From: JADJXM01 sp937967285
GTDB taxonomy: Bacteria > Acidobacteriota > Blastocatellia > RBC074
DNA length: 64,000 nucleotides
Reading direction: 5' to 3'
NCBI GenBank assembly: GCA_050249535.1
Contig: JBFWQI010000024.1
Location: 27,628-91,627 of the forward strand
In this document: positions 45,585 to 61,953 of the stretch, in pieces
Layout: the number at the start of each line of letters is the position of its first letter
Position numbering within the stretch: position 1 is the stretch's first letter
Translations under genes and position numbers: made by a program
Notes under the pieces: generated by a model
Told to the model about the DNA's origin: nothing
What the model saw: the letters and a program-made list of their open reading frames with translations, nothing else
Databases searched by the model: none

Positions 45585-46829
45585 TCACTTGATCCGGACT
45601 TCCCGGGCGTGAATATAGTTGCTCATATCCGAAATGATCACTTCATCGCCTTCGAGCAGGCCATCGACGACCTCGTAATGCTCGGCTCCGCTGATTCCGA
45701 AACGGACCTGAGTTTTGATCGCCGAGTCCCCGCGGATAACGAAGACCTCGCGCATCCCTTCGCCGCTCGCAAACGGCCCTTTTCTGATCTTGAGGACATC
45801 GTTGCGGCGTTCGGTCGAGATCGAAACATCGACGCGCAGGTTGGATCTGAGCAGGGGACTGGAGGGCTCCGCCAGAGCGATGTAGAGCGTGATCGCTCCG
45901 TCGCGAACCGCTGGATTGATGCGCGAGACGGTCCCGTTCAGCGTCGCGTCGTTGATTCTGACTGCGGCCGGCAGGCCGACGGCGATTCTGCCCGCATGCA
46001 CGTCAGAGACCGTCGCCTCGATTCTGAAGGTCGACAGGTCCGCGATCCGGGCCAGGACCTCCCCCTTGCCGATCGTCGCGCCTTCCTCGTTGACCACCCA
46101 CGTCAGGACGCCTGAGCGCCCGGCTCGCGTCGTTCCCAGTTCGAGCTGGCGCCGGGCCTCTGCCCGCTCGCCCTCCAGCGTCTTCATCTCCAGCGCCAGA
46201 CCCTCGAGCTGTGTCTTCGTCAGCTGACTGGCCTTCTGCTTCGATTCCTCGAGCTGTTTCAGTTCGTAGCGAGTCTTCTCCTCGGCCAGTCGAAGTTCGC
46301 TCAGGCGCTCATCCGAGAGGAGTCCCTGCCGGAAGAGCTCCTGGTTGCGCGACGTTGCCGCGCGCGCCGCCTTGTATTCCAGATTCTTGATCTCCCACTG
46401 GCTGTCGAGATTGATCAGCGTGTTCTCCAGATCGAGCCGCGCGCGACTCTGCTGGTTCTGCTTCAGTTCGATCTGCTGATTGAGCTTCTCGAGAGCGAGT
46501 ACCGATTCGCTGAGGTCGAGCTGCAGTATCGAATCGCCGGCCGTGACGGCTGCTCCGGGGCGCAACAGTATCTTCAGCACTCGAGCATTGACCGGCGACG
46601 AGATCACCTGTTCGACCTCGGGCGCCACCAGCCCGGTCGCGGAGATCGCGGCCTCCAGCGGCCCCCTCTCGACCCTCGCCGTCCTCATCATCTCCCGCCC
46701 GATCGAGGGTCTCATCAGCTCCGGCCCGCGAATCAGAATCGCGACGCCCACTGCTGCCGGGATCGCAACCATCAGTATTCGCCGCAACAGCTTCCGTCTC
46801 CTCGTTCCACTGTCTATCTCTCGATCCAT
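45585..46829 (-). CDS. HlyD/MacA-type periplasmic adaptor (membrane fusion protein)
   Basis: 414 residues from ATG 46829 with GGAGGAGAG upstream. One membrane helix near 14-32 (ILMVAIPAAVGVAILI), a lipoyl/barrel-sandwich half, a long coiled coil (about 95-225, rich in Gln, Glu, Leu), the second lipoyl half and a beta-barrel plus membrane-proximal domain. It links the inner-membrane permease pair to an outer-membrane channel, none of which is seen in the window. It is the first gene of the six-gene operon behind the sigma-54 promoter. Confidence 0.92.
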   Translation of the reverse strand: MDREIDSGTRRRKLLRRILMVAIPAAVGVAILIRGPELMRPSIGREMMRTARVERGPLEAAISATGLVAPEVEQVISSPVNARVLKILLRPGAAVTAGDSILQLDLSESVLALEKLNQQIELKQNQQSRARLDLENTLINLDSQWEIKNLEYKAARAATSRNQELFRQGLLSDERLSELRLAEEKTRYELKQLEESKQKASQLTKTQLEGLALEMKTLEGERAEARRQLELGTTRAGRSGVLTWVVNEEGATIGKGEVLARIADLSTFRIEATVSDVHAGRIAVGLPAAVRINDATLNGTVSRINPAVRDGAITLYIALAEPSSPLLRSNLRVDVSISTERRNDVLKIRKGPFASGEGMREVFVIRGDSAIKTQVRFGISGAEHYEVVDGLLEGDEVIISDMSNYIHAREVRIK

Positions 46830-46876
46830 TCTCTCCTCCGGCCCTGATGAAATTTCGGTACGCGCTGCCTGCCATC

Positions 46877-46891
46877 GCAAGTCAGGGGCCA
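46877..46891 (-). promoter_or_regulatory. Sigma-54 (-24/-12) promoter of the efflux operon
   Basis: On the minus strand the sequence reads TGGCCC-CTGAC-TTGC, matching TGGCAC-N5-TTGC with one mismatch and exact spacing. The predicted start near 46866 leaves about 37 bases of leader with a strong ribosome site. The operon itself encodes an NtrC-family activator, supporting the call. I could not identify an upstream activator site in 46892-47140. Confidence 0.75.
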
Positions 46892-47143
46892 CTCGATAAA
46901 TACCTGAAAAAAGGCGGCTTACGATTTACTCTCCGGCACGGGTTGTACGCCTCCGCACAGTCGGTTGTTCGTTACCGGACGGATCGACCGCGCGATGCCG
47001 GCCGGCTCTCAGATTTCTGTGATGATCGCTTGCATCTGATCCACCTCGCGTTTAAGATTCGCACTGTCGCCGGCGCGGGACTGCCTCCTTGACTCGTGTG
47101 ACCGGCGGTCAAATCGATTATCCAGGTGAACTGAAATTTACGG

Positions 47144-47395
47144 ATGCAGCGGCTGATTCGGGTCGAGATCGTCGGAAGAAACGAATTCTGGCGAAACGCG
47201 GTCTTCGTCGAATGGGATTACCAGTTTCCGGAGCGAAAGCTCATCGAGGAAGAGAACGGTTTTCATCTCATCGAAGAGGACTGGCTCGACGACCTGCAAC
47301 GGGTGGCCGGGCAGTGCTTCTCGAAAGCCCTGCTTGCGCCGAGCGATCCGGGAAGGCGCAACCTCTTCCGGAAGATTTTCCCGGGGCGAAACTGA
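47144..47395 (+). CDS. Small hypothetical protein
   Basis: 83 residues, acidic with several Trp (NAVFVEWDYQFPERK, EEDWLDDLQR). Codon use is GC-rich at third positions like real genes here. No family recognised and no strong ribosome site. It reads away from the efflux operon and lies 71 bp before the small CxxCH protein. Moderate confidence that it is expressed. Confidence 0.5.
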   Translation: MQRLIRVEIVGRNEFWRNAVFVEWDYQFPERKLIEEENGFHLIEEDWLDDLQRVAGQCFSKALLAPSDPGRRNLFRKIFPGRN

Positions 47396-47466
47396 GTGCC
47401 GGATGCCGTCAGGTTTGTTCGATCTGCGATAATCAAATAAAATATGTCGAGGTATTTAAAGCATCA

Positions 47467-47781
47467 ATGACCAAACGAGTTATTAAATTCACCGTTGCGC
47501 TTGCTCTTCTGACCGTCATGATCGGTTCGGCCCTGAAGACTGAAGCCTATCCGCCGTTTCTCCGTCAGGCCGCCAAGTACGGAGCGAAGAACTGCCTCTT
47601 CTGCCACAAGGAACCCCAGGGAGGCGAAGGCTGGAATGCACGCGGTCAGTGGCTGATCGATGAAAAGACCCGCCGCAAGGCAGATGCCATCGACGTCTCG
47701 TGGCTCGAGGAGTACAAGGAGACTGAGAAGCCGGCTGAAGGTCAGGAAGGCGAGAGCAAAGAGCCCAAGAAACCCTGGTAG
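47467..47781 (+). CDS. Small secreted protein with one CxxCH motif
   Basis: 104 residues: signal peptide (about 1-27, ending KTEA), then NCLFCHKEPQGGEGWNARG, where CLFCH may bind one heme c, and a Glu/Lys-rich tail. It resembles mono-heme mini-cytochromes encoded beside GMC or gluconate-dehydrogenase-type oxidoreductase genes. The gene for the gluconate 2-dehydrogenase subunit 3-like protein starts 96 bp downstream. GAGG lies upstream of the ATG at a long spacing. Confidence 0.8.
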   Translation: MTKRVIKFTVALALLTVMIGSALKTEAYPPFLRQAAKYGAKNCLFCHKEPQGGEGWNARGQWLIDEKTRRKADAIDVSWLEEYKETEKPAEGQEGESKEPKKPW

Positions 47782-47877
47782 TTTACCGGCGGGTCTCACC
47801 GGCCCGTCCATTCAATATCATCAAACCGCACCGGCATCGGAGTAATTTCCGATCCGGCGCGGCGAGAGAGGGAAAGA

Positions 47878-48471
<594 letters not shown>

Positions 48472-48493
48472 TCTCTTTCATCGAGGAGGATGA

Positions 48494-48694
48494 ATGCCCC
48501 TTAGTACGGTTCTCAATCTGGTTGGTATCGGCCTGCTTCTGCTGGCCGGGGCCTCCGGAATCGCTCTCTTCGTTCGCGCCGTCAGCAAGTCGGACAAATA
48601 TGCCCAGGGGATCGGGCTTTCGACGCTCTGGGGGTTGTTTCTGATCGGTCTGATGGCCGGCCTGATGCTGGTTGCGGTCTCCGAGAAACAGTAG
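48494..48694 (+). CDS. Small two-helix membrane protein
   Basis: 66 residues with two hydrophobic segments (about 6-28 and 43-62). GAGGAGG lies just upstream of the ATG and only 22 bp separate it from the subunit 3 gene, so it is probably co-transcribed. A terminator follows at 48752. No family recognised. Confidence 0.75.
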   Translation: MPLSTVLNLVGIGLLLLAGASGIALFVRAVSKSDKYAQGIGLSTLWGLFLIGLMAGLMLVAVSEKQ

Positions 48695-48751
48695 CAGCGG
48701 TTCGAACCCCGCCCATCATTCATTCCGGATGGACTTAACCGACTTTGAAAC

Positions 48752-48779
48752 CGGCCTGGGTCATGATCCAGGCCGTTTT
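48752..48779 (+). terminator. Rho-independent terminator
   Basis: CGGCCTGG (48752-48759) pairs with CCAGGCCG (48768-48775) and is followed by TTTT. It closes the 47467-48694 gene group. It lies only about 20 bp before the DUF885 start, so that gene needs a promoter inside or around the hairpin, or read-through. Confidence 0.85.
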
Positions 48780-48799
48780 ACCTTATGAGAGGTCTGTCT

Positions 48800-50617
48800 A
48801 TGGATGCCAGAAGGACAGCTTTTTTGTTGGCGGTCGTGATCCTGGTGAGTGCCGTGACGATCGCCGTCAGCGGTGATTCGACGGCGGCGCAGGATCGCGG
48901 CCCGAACTGGCGGGAACTGCTCGACAGCCGGAACTCCGAAAGCTCGATGTGCCGTGTGATCGAGCGCTACCTTGCCGACCGCGGCAGTCTGCTTCGTTTC
49001 CACACCGTCGAAAGCTCGCCCGCGCGCCGCGAGAAACTGTCAGCCTTCTATCGCGAATGGCTCGACGGGCTGGGGAAGATCGAATTCGACCGGCTTCGTC
49101 AGGATGAGCAGGTCGACTATCTGCTCTTCAGGAATCAGCTCGAACATGAACTTCGAGAGCTCGATCTGAGGGCGGCGCAGCTCGCAGGGATAGCGCAGGT
49201 CGTTCCCTTCGCTGAGGTGATCACGGGGCTCGAGGAGTCGCGGCGCCGGATGGAGAAGGTCGATCCGGCGAAGATCGCCGACACGCTGCATGCTCTGGCC
49301 AAACGGATCGCCGCCACCCGAAGCTCGATCGAGGCCGGTCTGAAGCCCCGCGATGGCGCGACGAAACCGGCCGTCGCTCCGATCACCGTCAAAAAGTTCG
49401 AAGCTGTGCGCGCGGCCGCGCTGACCGCGAGCCTCCAGCGGACGCTCAAGGCCTGGTTCGGTTTTTATAACGGTTACGATCCGATCTTCACCTGGTGGGT
49501 CGAGGAGCCTTACAAGGTCGTCGATCAGGCGCTCCAGGGATACGCCGCTTTTCTGAACGAGAAGATAGTCGGAGTCAAAGCCGACGACAAGAACGCGATC
49601 ATCGGCAATCCGATCGGGCGAGAGGCTCTGCTGAGCGAGCTTCAGTACGAGATGATCCCGTACACGCCGGAGGAGCTGCTGGCGATCGCCGAGAAGGAGT
49701 TCGCCTGGTGCGAGGCGGAGATGAAGAAGGCCTCGCGCGAGCTCGGTTACGGCGACGACTGGAAGAAGGCGCTCGAATACGTCAAGACGCGCCACGTCGA
49801 GCCCGGCCGACAGACCGAAGTGGTCAAAATGCTGGCCGAGGAGGCGCTCGCCTTCCTCGACTCCAACGATCTGGTCACCGTTCCGCAGCTTGCGCGCGAC
49901 ACCTGGCGAATGGAGATGCTCTCGCCGCAGCAGCAGCTCGTCTCGCCGTTCTTCCTCGGCGGAGAGTTCATCCAGGTCTCGTTTCCGACCAACACCATGT
50001 CTCACGAGGCCAAACTCATGAGCATGCGCGGAAACAACACCCATTTCTCGCGCGCGACCGTCCATCACGAACTCTTTCCGGGTCACGGTCTGCAGCAGTT
50101 CATGAGCGCGCGCTATCGACCGTATCGAAGCCTCTTCTCGACGCCGTTCTGGACGGAAGGATGGGCGCTCTACTGGGAGTTCCTGCTCTGGGACATGAAG
50201 TTCCCGAAGACGCCCGAGGACCGGATCGGCTTCCTCTTCTGGCGAAGCCATCGCTGCGCGAGAATCATCTTCTCGCTCAGCTTCCATCTCGAGAAGATGA
50301 CGCCGCAGGAATGCATCGACCTGCTGGTCAACCGCGTCGGACATGAGCTCGACAACGCCACGGCTGAGGTCCGGCGGTCGTTCGCCGGCAACTACGGGCC
50401 GCTCTATCAGTGCGCCTACATGCTCGGCGGCCTGCAGTTCTATGCGCTGCATCGCGAACTTGTGGGCTCAGGCCGGATGACCAATCGCGCTTTTCACGAC
50501 GCGATCCTGAAAGAGAACCGCATGCCCGTCGAGATGGTGCGGGCTATCCTGACACGCCAGCAGTTGACTAGAGATTTCAGAACGGGCTGGAAGTTTTACG
50601 GCCCGGATCCGAAGTGA
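48800..50617 (+). CDS. DUF885 family metallopeptidase-like protein
   Basis: 605 residues from ATG 48800, chosen because GAGAGG precedes it; an ATG five codons earlier lies against a terminator stem. A signal peptide occupies about 1-32. The DUF885 zinc motif HHELFPGHGLQQ (HExxxGH-like) lies near 423-434, with a downstream Glu in WTEGWALYWE and MLGGLQFYALHRE near the end. Family members are presumed peptidases or carboxypeptidase-like enzymes in the periplasm. Substrate unknown. Confidence 0.9.
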   Translation: MDARRTAFLLAVVILVSAVTIAVSGDSTAAQDRGPNWRELLDSRNSESSMCRVIERYLADRGSLLRFHTVESSPARREKLSAFYREWLDGLGKIEFDRLRQDEQVDYLLFRNQLEHELRELDLRAAQLAGIAQVVPFAEVITGLEESRRRMEKVDPAKIADTLHALAKRIAATRSSIEAGLKPRDGATKPAVAPITVKKFEAVRAAALTASLQRTLKAWFGFYNGYDPIFTWWVEEPYKVVDQALQGYAAFLNEKIVGVKADDKNAIIGNPIGREALLSELQYEMIPYTPEELLAIAEKEFAWCEAEMKKASRELGYGDDWKKALEYVKTRHVEPGRQTEVVKMLAEEALAFLDSNDLVTVPQLARDTWRMEMLSPQQQLVSPFFLGGEFIQVSFPTNTMSHEAKLMSMRGNNTHFSRATVHHELFPGHGLQQFMSARYRPYRSLFSTPFWTEGWALYWEFLLWDMKFPKTPEDRIGFLFWRSHRCARIIFSLSFHLEKMTPQECIDLLVNRVGHELDNATAEVRRSFAGNYGPLYQCAYMLGGLQFYALHRELVGSGRMTNRAFHDAILKENRMPVEMVRAILTRQQLTRDFRTGWKFYGPDPK

Positions 50618-50663
50618 TCTTACTGAACGGAAAGATAACCATAGCGAAACGGAGAATCTGACC

Positions 50664-51560
50664 ATGAAGCGAAGAGAATTCATCGCAGCCGGCGCCGGGA
50701 CACTGGCAGCCGCGGGAATGACCGTCGAATCGAAGGCGGCCCCGAGGACCTTCAAACTCAAGTATGCGCCGCATTTCGGGATGTTCAAGGAGCATTCGGG
50801 GACGGATCTGGTCGATCAGTTGAAGTTCATGCGCGATCAGGGGTTTACGGCGCTCGAGGACAACGGCATGCCCGATCGCCCGATCGCCGATCAGGAAAGG
50901 GTCGGGAAGGCGCTGGCCGATCTCGGAATGGAGATGGGCGTCTTCGTAGCGACCAAGGACTTCGCCAACCCGACCTTCGCAATCAACAAGCCCGAGATTC
51001 GCGAAGCATTCCTGAAGGACGTCAGAAACGCCGTCGAGGTGGCGAAGCGTGTCAACGCGAAATGGTGCACGGTCGTGCCGGGCTGTCACGACGAACGGCT
51101 CGACTGGGACTACCAGACCGCCAATGTGATCGACAACCTTCGCCGCTGCGCCGAGATTTGCGAGAAGACAGGTCTGATCATGGTGCTTGAGCCGCTCAAC
51201 AACCGGCGCGATCATCCCAAGCTCTTCCTGACGCACATCGCTCAGGCCTATGCCATCTGCCGCGGAGTCAACAGCCCCACGGTCAAGATCCTCTACGATA
51301 TGTATCACCAGCAGATCACCGAGGGTAACATCATCCCGAACATCGATCTGGCGTGGAGCGAGATCGCCTACTTCCAGGTCGGCGACAATCCGGGCCGAAA
51401 AGAGCCGACGACCGGCGAGATGAACTATCGCAACATCTTCAAGCACATCCATGCAAAGGGGTTCAAAGGCATCGTCGGTATGGAGCACGGCAACTCGAAA
51501 CCCGGCAAAGCCGGCGAACAGGCCGTCATCGACGCCTATGTCGCCTCGGATGATTTTTAG
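50664..51560 (+). CDS. Exported sugar phosphate isomerase/epimerase, hydroxypyruvate isomerase-like
   Basis: 298 residues: twin-arginine-type signal (MKRREFIAAGAGTLAAAG) followed by a xylose-isomerase-like TIM barrel. Metal ligands are expected in LEPLNNRRDH, LYDMYHQQ and IVGMEHGNS, and VGDNPGRKEPTTGEMNY is the typical Hyi loop. Hyi converts hydroxypyruvate to tartronate semialdehyde, but the exported form is common among uncharacterised members. GGAG precedes the ATG. A short hairpin abuts its stop. Confidence 0.88.
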   Translation: MKRREFIAAGAGTLAAAGMTVESKAAPRTFKLKYAPHFGMFKEHSGTDLVDQLKFMRDQGFTALEDNGMPDRPIADQERVGKALADLGMEMGVFVATKDFANPTFAINKPEIREAFLKDVRNAVEVAKRVNAKWCTVVPGCHDERLDWDYQTANVIDNLRRCAEICEKTGLIMVLEPLNNRRDHPKLFLTHIAQAYAICRGVNSPTVKILYDMYHQQITEGNIIPNIDLAWSEIAYFQVGDNPGRKEPTTGEMNYRNIFKHIHAKGFKGIVGMEHGNSKPGKAGEQAVIDAYVASDDF

Positions 51561-51562
51561 TA

Positions 51563-51594
51563 TGGAGTGCCGCTACCGCCTTCAGGCGGGGTAT
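51563..51594. repeat. Small hairpin of the GGAGT(A/G)CCGC family at a gene end
   Basis: GGAGTGCCGC is followed by TACCGCC-ttca-GGCGGGGTA (one bulge), starting two bases after the isomerase TAG. It is related in sequence to the hairpins at 25248 and 53189. Confidence 0.65.
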
Positions 51595-51610
51595 TAATCA
51601 AGAGGGACCG

Positions 51611-53188
<1,578 letters not shown>

Positions 53189-53265
53189 GGAGTACCGCAG
53201 ATATGCGGGTTTTTCATTCCAATAAACGTGAATCGGAGGTAAAACCCGCATAAATGCGGTACTCC
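53189..53265. repeat. Long hairpin of the GGAGTACCGC family
   Basis: 25-base arms (53189-53213 and 53241-53265) beginning GGAGTACCGCA match 23 of 25 positions around a 27-bp centre. The left arm begins on the base after the peptidase TAA and the right arm ends 13 bp before the aminotransferase ATG, so the element fills almost the whole gap. Confidence 0.92.
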
Positions 53266-53278
53266 ATGCGCCTGACAT

Positions 53279-54448
53279 ATGGAATCGAGACGCATAGCAG
53301 AGGTCCAGTCGCCGGTCATCCCGGTTGTCGGAGAGCTGATCCGCCGGCATCCCGGAACGATCTCGCTCGGTCAGGGAGTCGTCTCGTATCCTCCGCCGCC
53401 TGAGTCCTTCGATCGGATCAATGATCTCCTTGCCCGTCCCGAACTCCACAAGTACCAGGCGGTCCACGGCGTACCGGAACTGCTCGACGTCATCTCGTCC
53501 AAGCTGAAAACCGATAACGGTATTGATCCGGAGAGCGGACGGGTTGTCGTCACAGCCGGAGGCAACGATGCTTTCATCAACGCTTTGCTGGCGATCGCCG
53601 ATCCGGGGGACGAGATCATTCTAAACCTGCCGTACTATTTCAATCACGAGATGGCGATCGTCATGGCCGGCTGCCGGCCGGTGCTGGTCCCGACCGACGA
53701 CCGGTACCAGTTGCAGCCACGTCTGATCGAACAGGCGATCACGGACCGGACCCGCGCGGTCGTCACCATCTCGCCCAACAATCCGACCGGAGCCGTCTAT
53801 CCCGAAGAGACCCTGCGCCAGGTCAACGAAATGTGCCGCCGTCGCCGCATCTATCATATTAATGATGAAGCGTACGAGTATTTCACCTATGGCGACGCCC
53901 GGCATTTCTCTCCCGGATCGATAGCCGGGAGCCACGATCACACCATCTCGCTCTTCTCGCTCTCGAAATCCTACGGTTTCGCCAGTTGGAGGATCGGATA
54001 CATGGTGATACCCGATCATCTTTTCCAGGCCGTCAACAAGATTCAGGACACCATCCTGATCTGCCCGCCGGTCGTCTCGCAGTTCGTCGCCGCCGGCGCG
54101 ATGACCGTCGGACGCGCCTATTGCGATAATTATGTTGAGCGACTGGCGGAAGTTCGCGACATGGTCGGGCGTGAGTTGAGCGCGCTCGGAGATAGCTGCC
54201 TGGTCCCGGCCTCGGACGGCGCCTTCTACTTCTTCCTTAAAATAGATACGGACCTGACGCCGCTCGAGCTGGTCGAAAGACTGATCATGGACCATCGAGT
54301 CGCCGCCATTCCCGGAGACGCTTTCGGCATGAAGGAGGGCTGCTATCTCCGCGTGGCATTCGGCGCGCTGAGCCCAGAGACGGTGGCTGAAGGCGTCGGC
54401 CGGCTGGTCCGCGGCATTTCGGAGTGCGGCGCCCGTGGGCGCCGCTGA
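53279..54448 (+). CDS. Class I/II PLP aminotransferase, YbdL/kynurenine-aminotransferase-like
   Basis: 389 residues. Fold-type I motifs include SLGQGVVSYPPP near the N-terminus, NNPTGAVYPEE, NDEAYEYFTYG and the PLP lysine in SLSKSYGFASWRIG near 223. It transfers an amino group from methionine, glutamine or an aromatic amino acid to a keto acid. The next gene encodes an omega-amidase, so glutamine or methionine transamination coupled to removal of alpha-ketoglutaramate is likely. The last eight residues (ECGARGRR) and the stop are encoded by the first copy of a tandem hairpin repeat, so the natural C-terminus was probably altered. Confidence 0.92.
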   Translation: MESRRIAEVQSPVIPVVGELIRRHPGTISLGQGVVSYPPPPESFDRINDLLARPELHKYQAVHGVPELLDVISSKLKTDNGIDPESGRVVVTAGGNDAFINALLAIADPGDEIILNLPYYFNHEMAIVMAGCRPVLVPTDDRYQLQPRLIEQAITDRTRAVVTISPNNPTGAVYPEETLRQVNEMCRRRRIYHINDEAYEYFTYGDARHFSPGSIAGSHDHTISLFSLSKSYGFASWRIGYMVIPDHLFQAVNKIQDTILICPPVVSQFVAAGAMTVGRAYCDNYVERLAEVRDMVGRELSALGDSCLVPASDGAFYFFLKIDTDLTPLELVERLIMDHRVAAIPGDAFGMKEGCYLRVAFGALSPETVAEGVGRLVRGISECGARGRR

Positions 54449-54687
54449 TATAGGAGTGCGGCGCCCGAGGGCGTCGCTGATATAGGAGTGCGGCGCCCGT
54501 GGGCGCCGCTGTATATTGGGAATGTGGCGTCCGTAAGCGCCGCTGTATATTGGGAGTGCGGTGTCCGTAAGCGCCGCTGTATATTTGGAGTGCGGTGTCC
54601 GTAAGCGCCGCTGTATATTTGGAGTGCGGCGCCCGTAAGCGCCGCTGTATATTGGGAGCGCGGCGCCCGTAAGCGCCGCTTTATATG
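54421..54687. repeat. Eight tandem copies of a 32-34-bp hairpin repeat
   Basis: Copies start at 54421, 54453, 54485, 54519, 54553, 54587, 54621 and 54655. Each begins GGAGTGCGG and contains an inverted core GCGGCGCCC-GT-GGGCGCCGC, with GTGTCCGTAAGC variants in the middle copies and a TATATT-type end. The block spans the aminotransferase stop to two bases before the omega-amidase ATG. There are no unique spacers, so it is not CRISPR. Confidence 0.95.
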
Positions 54688-54689
54688 AT

Positions 54690-55463
54690 ATGAATACACT
54701 GATCCTACAACTCGACATCGCCTGGGAGAACAAGTCTGCCAATCACGCCCGTGTGCTGGAAATGCTCGATGCGGCGAAACCCGAGCCTGAGACTCTGGTC
54801 GTCCTGCCCGAGATGTTCGCCACCGGCTTCAGCATGAACGTCCCGGCGGTCCATGACTCTGAGACGCATGAGACTGAACGATTTCTCGCGAAAACGGCCG
54901 CCGACTACCGGATCAACCTGGTCGCCGGCCTGGTTACGCTCGGCGATCAGGGGAAGGGTTTCAATCAGTCAATTGTCCTCAGACCCGACGGCTCAGAAGC
55001 TGCGCGGTATTCGAAGCTCCATCCCTTCACACTCGGCGGAGAGCTCGATAATTATCATCGCGGCGAAGACGTCGTGATCGTCGATTGCGGCGAGTTCATC
55101 CTCTCGCCCTTCATTTGCTACGATCTGCGCTTCCCGGAGATCTTCCGCCGCGCGGTCGTTCGCGGCGCCAACCTCTTCACCGTCATCGCCAACTGGCCCG
55201 TCGCGCGCGTCGAACACTGGACCACGCTGCTCAAGGCCAGGGCGATCGAGAATCAGGCCTGGGTCATCGGCGTCAACCGCGCCGGCCGCGACCCGTTCCT
55301 CGAATACCCCGGCGCCAGCATGATCGTCGACCCGTTAGGACGCGTCATCGCCCAGCTCGGTCCGGGCGAGTCCTCTATGTCCGCTGAAATCGCCATCGAC
55401 GATCTGACAACAATCAGGCAAAATCTGCCATTCCTCGCTGATATCCGTGCAGAATTCCTCTGA
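54690..55463 (+). CDS. Omega-amidase, nitrilase superfamily (YafV/Nit2-like)
   Basis: 257 residues with the nitrilase triad Glu41 (VVLPEMFATGFS), Lys109 (YSKLHPF) and Cys143 (FICYDLRFPE). It hydrolyses alpha-ketoglutaramate and alpha-ketosuccinamate, which arise when glutamine or asparagine donate amino groups to keto acids such as the methionine-salvage keto acid. The upstream aminotransferase is the expected partner. The ATG follows the last hairpin copy (TTTATATGAT) with no ribosome site, so expression may depend on the repeat region. Confidence 0.93.
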   Translation: MNTLILQLDIAWENKSANHARVLEMLDAAKPEPETLVVLPEMFATGFSMNVPAVHDSETHETERFLAKTAADYRINLVAGLVTLGDQGKGFNQSIVLRPDGSEAARYSKLHPFTLGGELDNYHRGEDVVIVDCGEFILSPFICYDLRFPEIFRRAVVRGANLFTVIANWPVARVEHWTTLLKARAIENQAWVIGVNRAGRDPFLEYPGASMIVDPLGRVIAQLGPGESSMSAEIAIDDLTTIRQNLPFLADIRAEFL

Positions 55464-56007
55464 TCAATGAATATGGCTGTTGTTCGATCATGTGAATCAA
55501 AATCGGTGATTGATAATTTTTAACGAATTCATGTTGTCAGCGGGAGAAAGACTGGTTTATACTCCGCATTGTAATTGCATTACCTCACCTCAGTAATTCT
55601 GAGTGAATGCGATTGCAACCGAGATTTTTTCGATGCGAACTCAGGACCGCTTGACCGGGCAAATTTACCGGCGTTGTCGGCTGTCTGATTGAACTGACCT
55701 CTCACTGGATCGACTTTTGTTTCCGTTGACCTCATCAACTGCGGAACATTGTCGGCTTTCCGCATGTTCACAGACACTGGCTGATCAAGCCGCTTCCCCG
55801 GAATCAAATCATCTGCATAGAAAATCCTGTTACGGCCCGTATGCCGTCCTGCAGCCGGATCCCGAGTTCCCGAGATTTGTTTTTGAACCCATACTCTCTG
55901 ATTGAGATGGGATTTAGACGGTTAAAGATTATCGCCGGAAACCATGGTGCGAACCGGATGGAGGAAGTTTATTTCCTCTCGCCTATCAAGCATTTAGGAG
56001 ATCTTCA
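55464..56007 (+). promoter_or_regulatory. Promoter and long leader of the DUF11 gene
   Basis: TTGTCA (55534-55539), 18-bp spacer and TATACT (55558-55563) form a good sigma-70-like promoter predicted to start near 55570. The leader would then be about 435 bases, ending with TTTAGGAGATC as ribosome site. A small AGGAA-gtttat-TTCCT stem lies near 55961-55977. I recognise no riboswitch consensus in the leader and no gene. Confidence 0.5.
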
Positions 56008-61866
<5,859 letters not shown>

Positions 61867-61888
61867 AGGCCAGGTCAGTCTGTCAAAT

Positions 61889-61923
61889 GAAAAGGGTCCG
61901 GAACGAGTTTCCGGACCCTTTTC
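61889..61923. terminator. Strong bidirectional rho-independent terminator
   Basis: Perfect 15-bp arms GAAAAGGGTCCGGAA / TTCCGGACCCTTTTC with a 5-base loop, 22 bp past the DUF11 stop. The A-run and T-run make it usable from both directions. Confidence 0.95.
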
Positions 61924-61940
61924 AACTTTCATTACACTGA

Positions 61941-61946
61941 TAAAAT
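61941..61946 (+). promoter_or_regulatory. Candidate -10 element of crcB, possibly leaderless
   Basis: TAAAAT lies seven bases before the crcB ATG, just after the terminator. A weak -35 (CTTTTC, 17 bp upstream) overlaps the terminator arm. No ribosome site is present, so initiation at the ATG is plausible. No fluoride riboswitch fits in the 30 bases between terminator and gene. Confidence 0.45.
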
Positions 61947-61953
61947 ATCGCGC

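Noticed and set aside
47089..47466. N-terminal extension of the small CxxCH protein
   Set aside because: The extension has no family features and would bury the obvious signal peptide that begins at 47467.
54421..54687. CRISPR-like array
   Set aside because: The 32-34-bp units are directly contiguous with no unique spacers, and no cas genes are present.
61867..61953. Fluoride riboswitch upstream of crcB
   Set aside because: The short gap is occupied by a 35-bp terminator and a -10 element; no fluoride aptamer fits.
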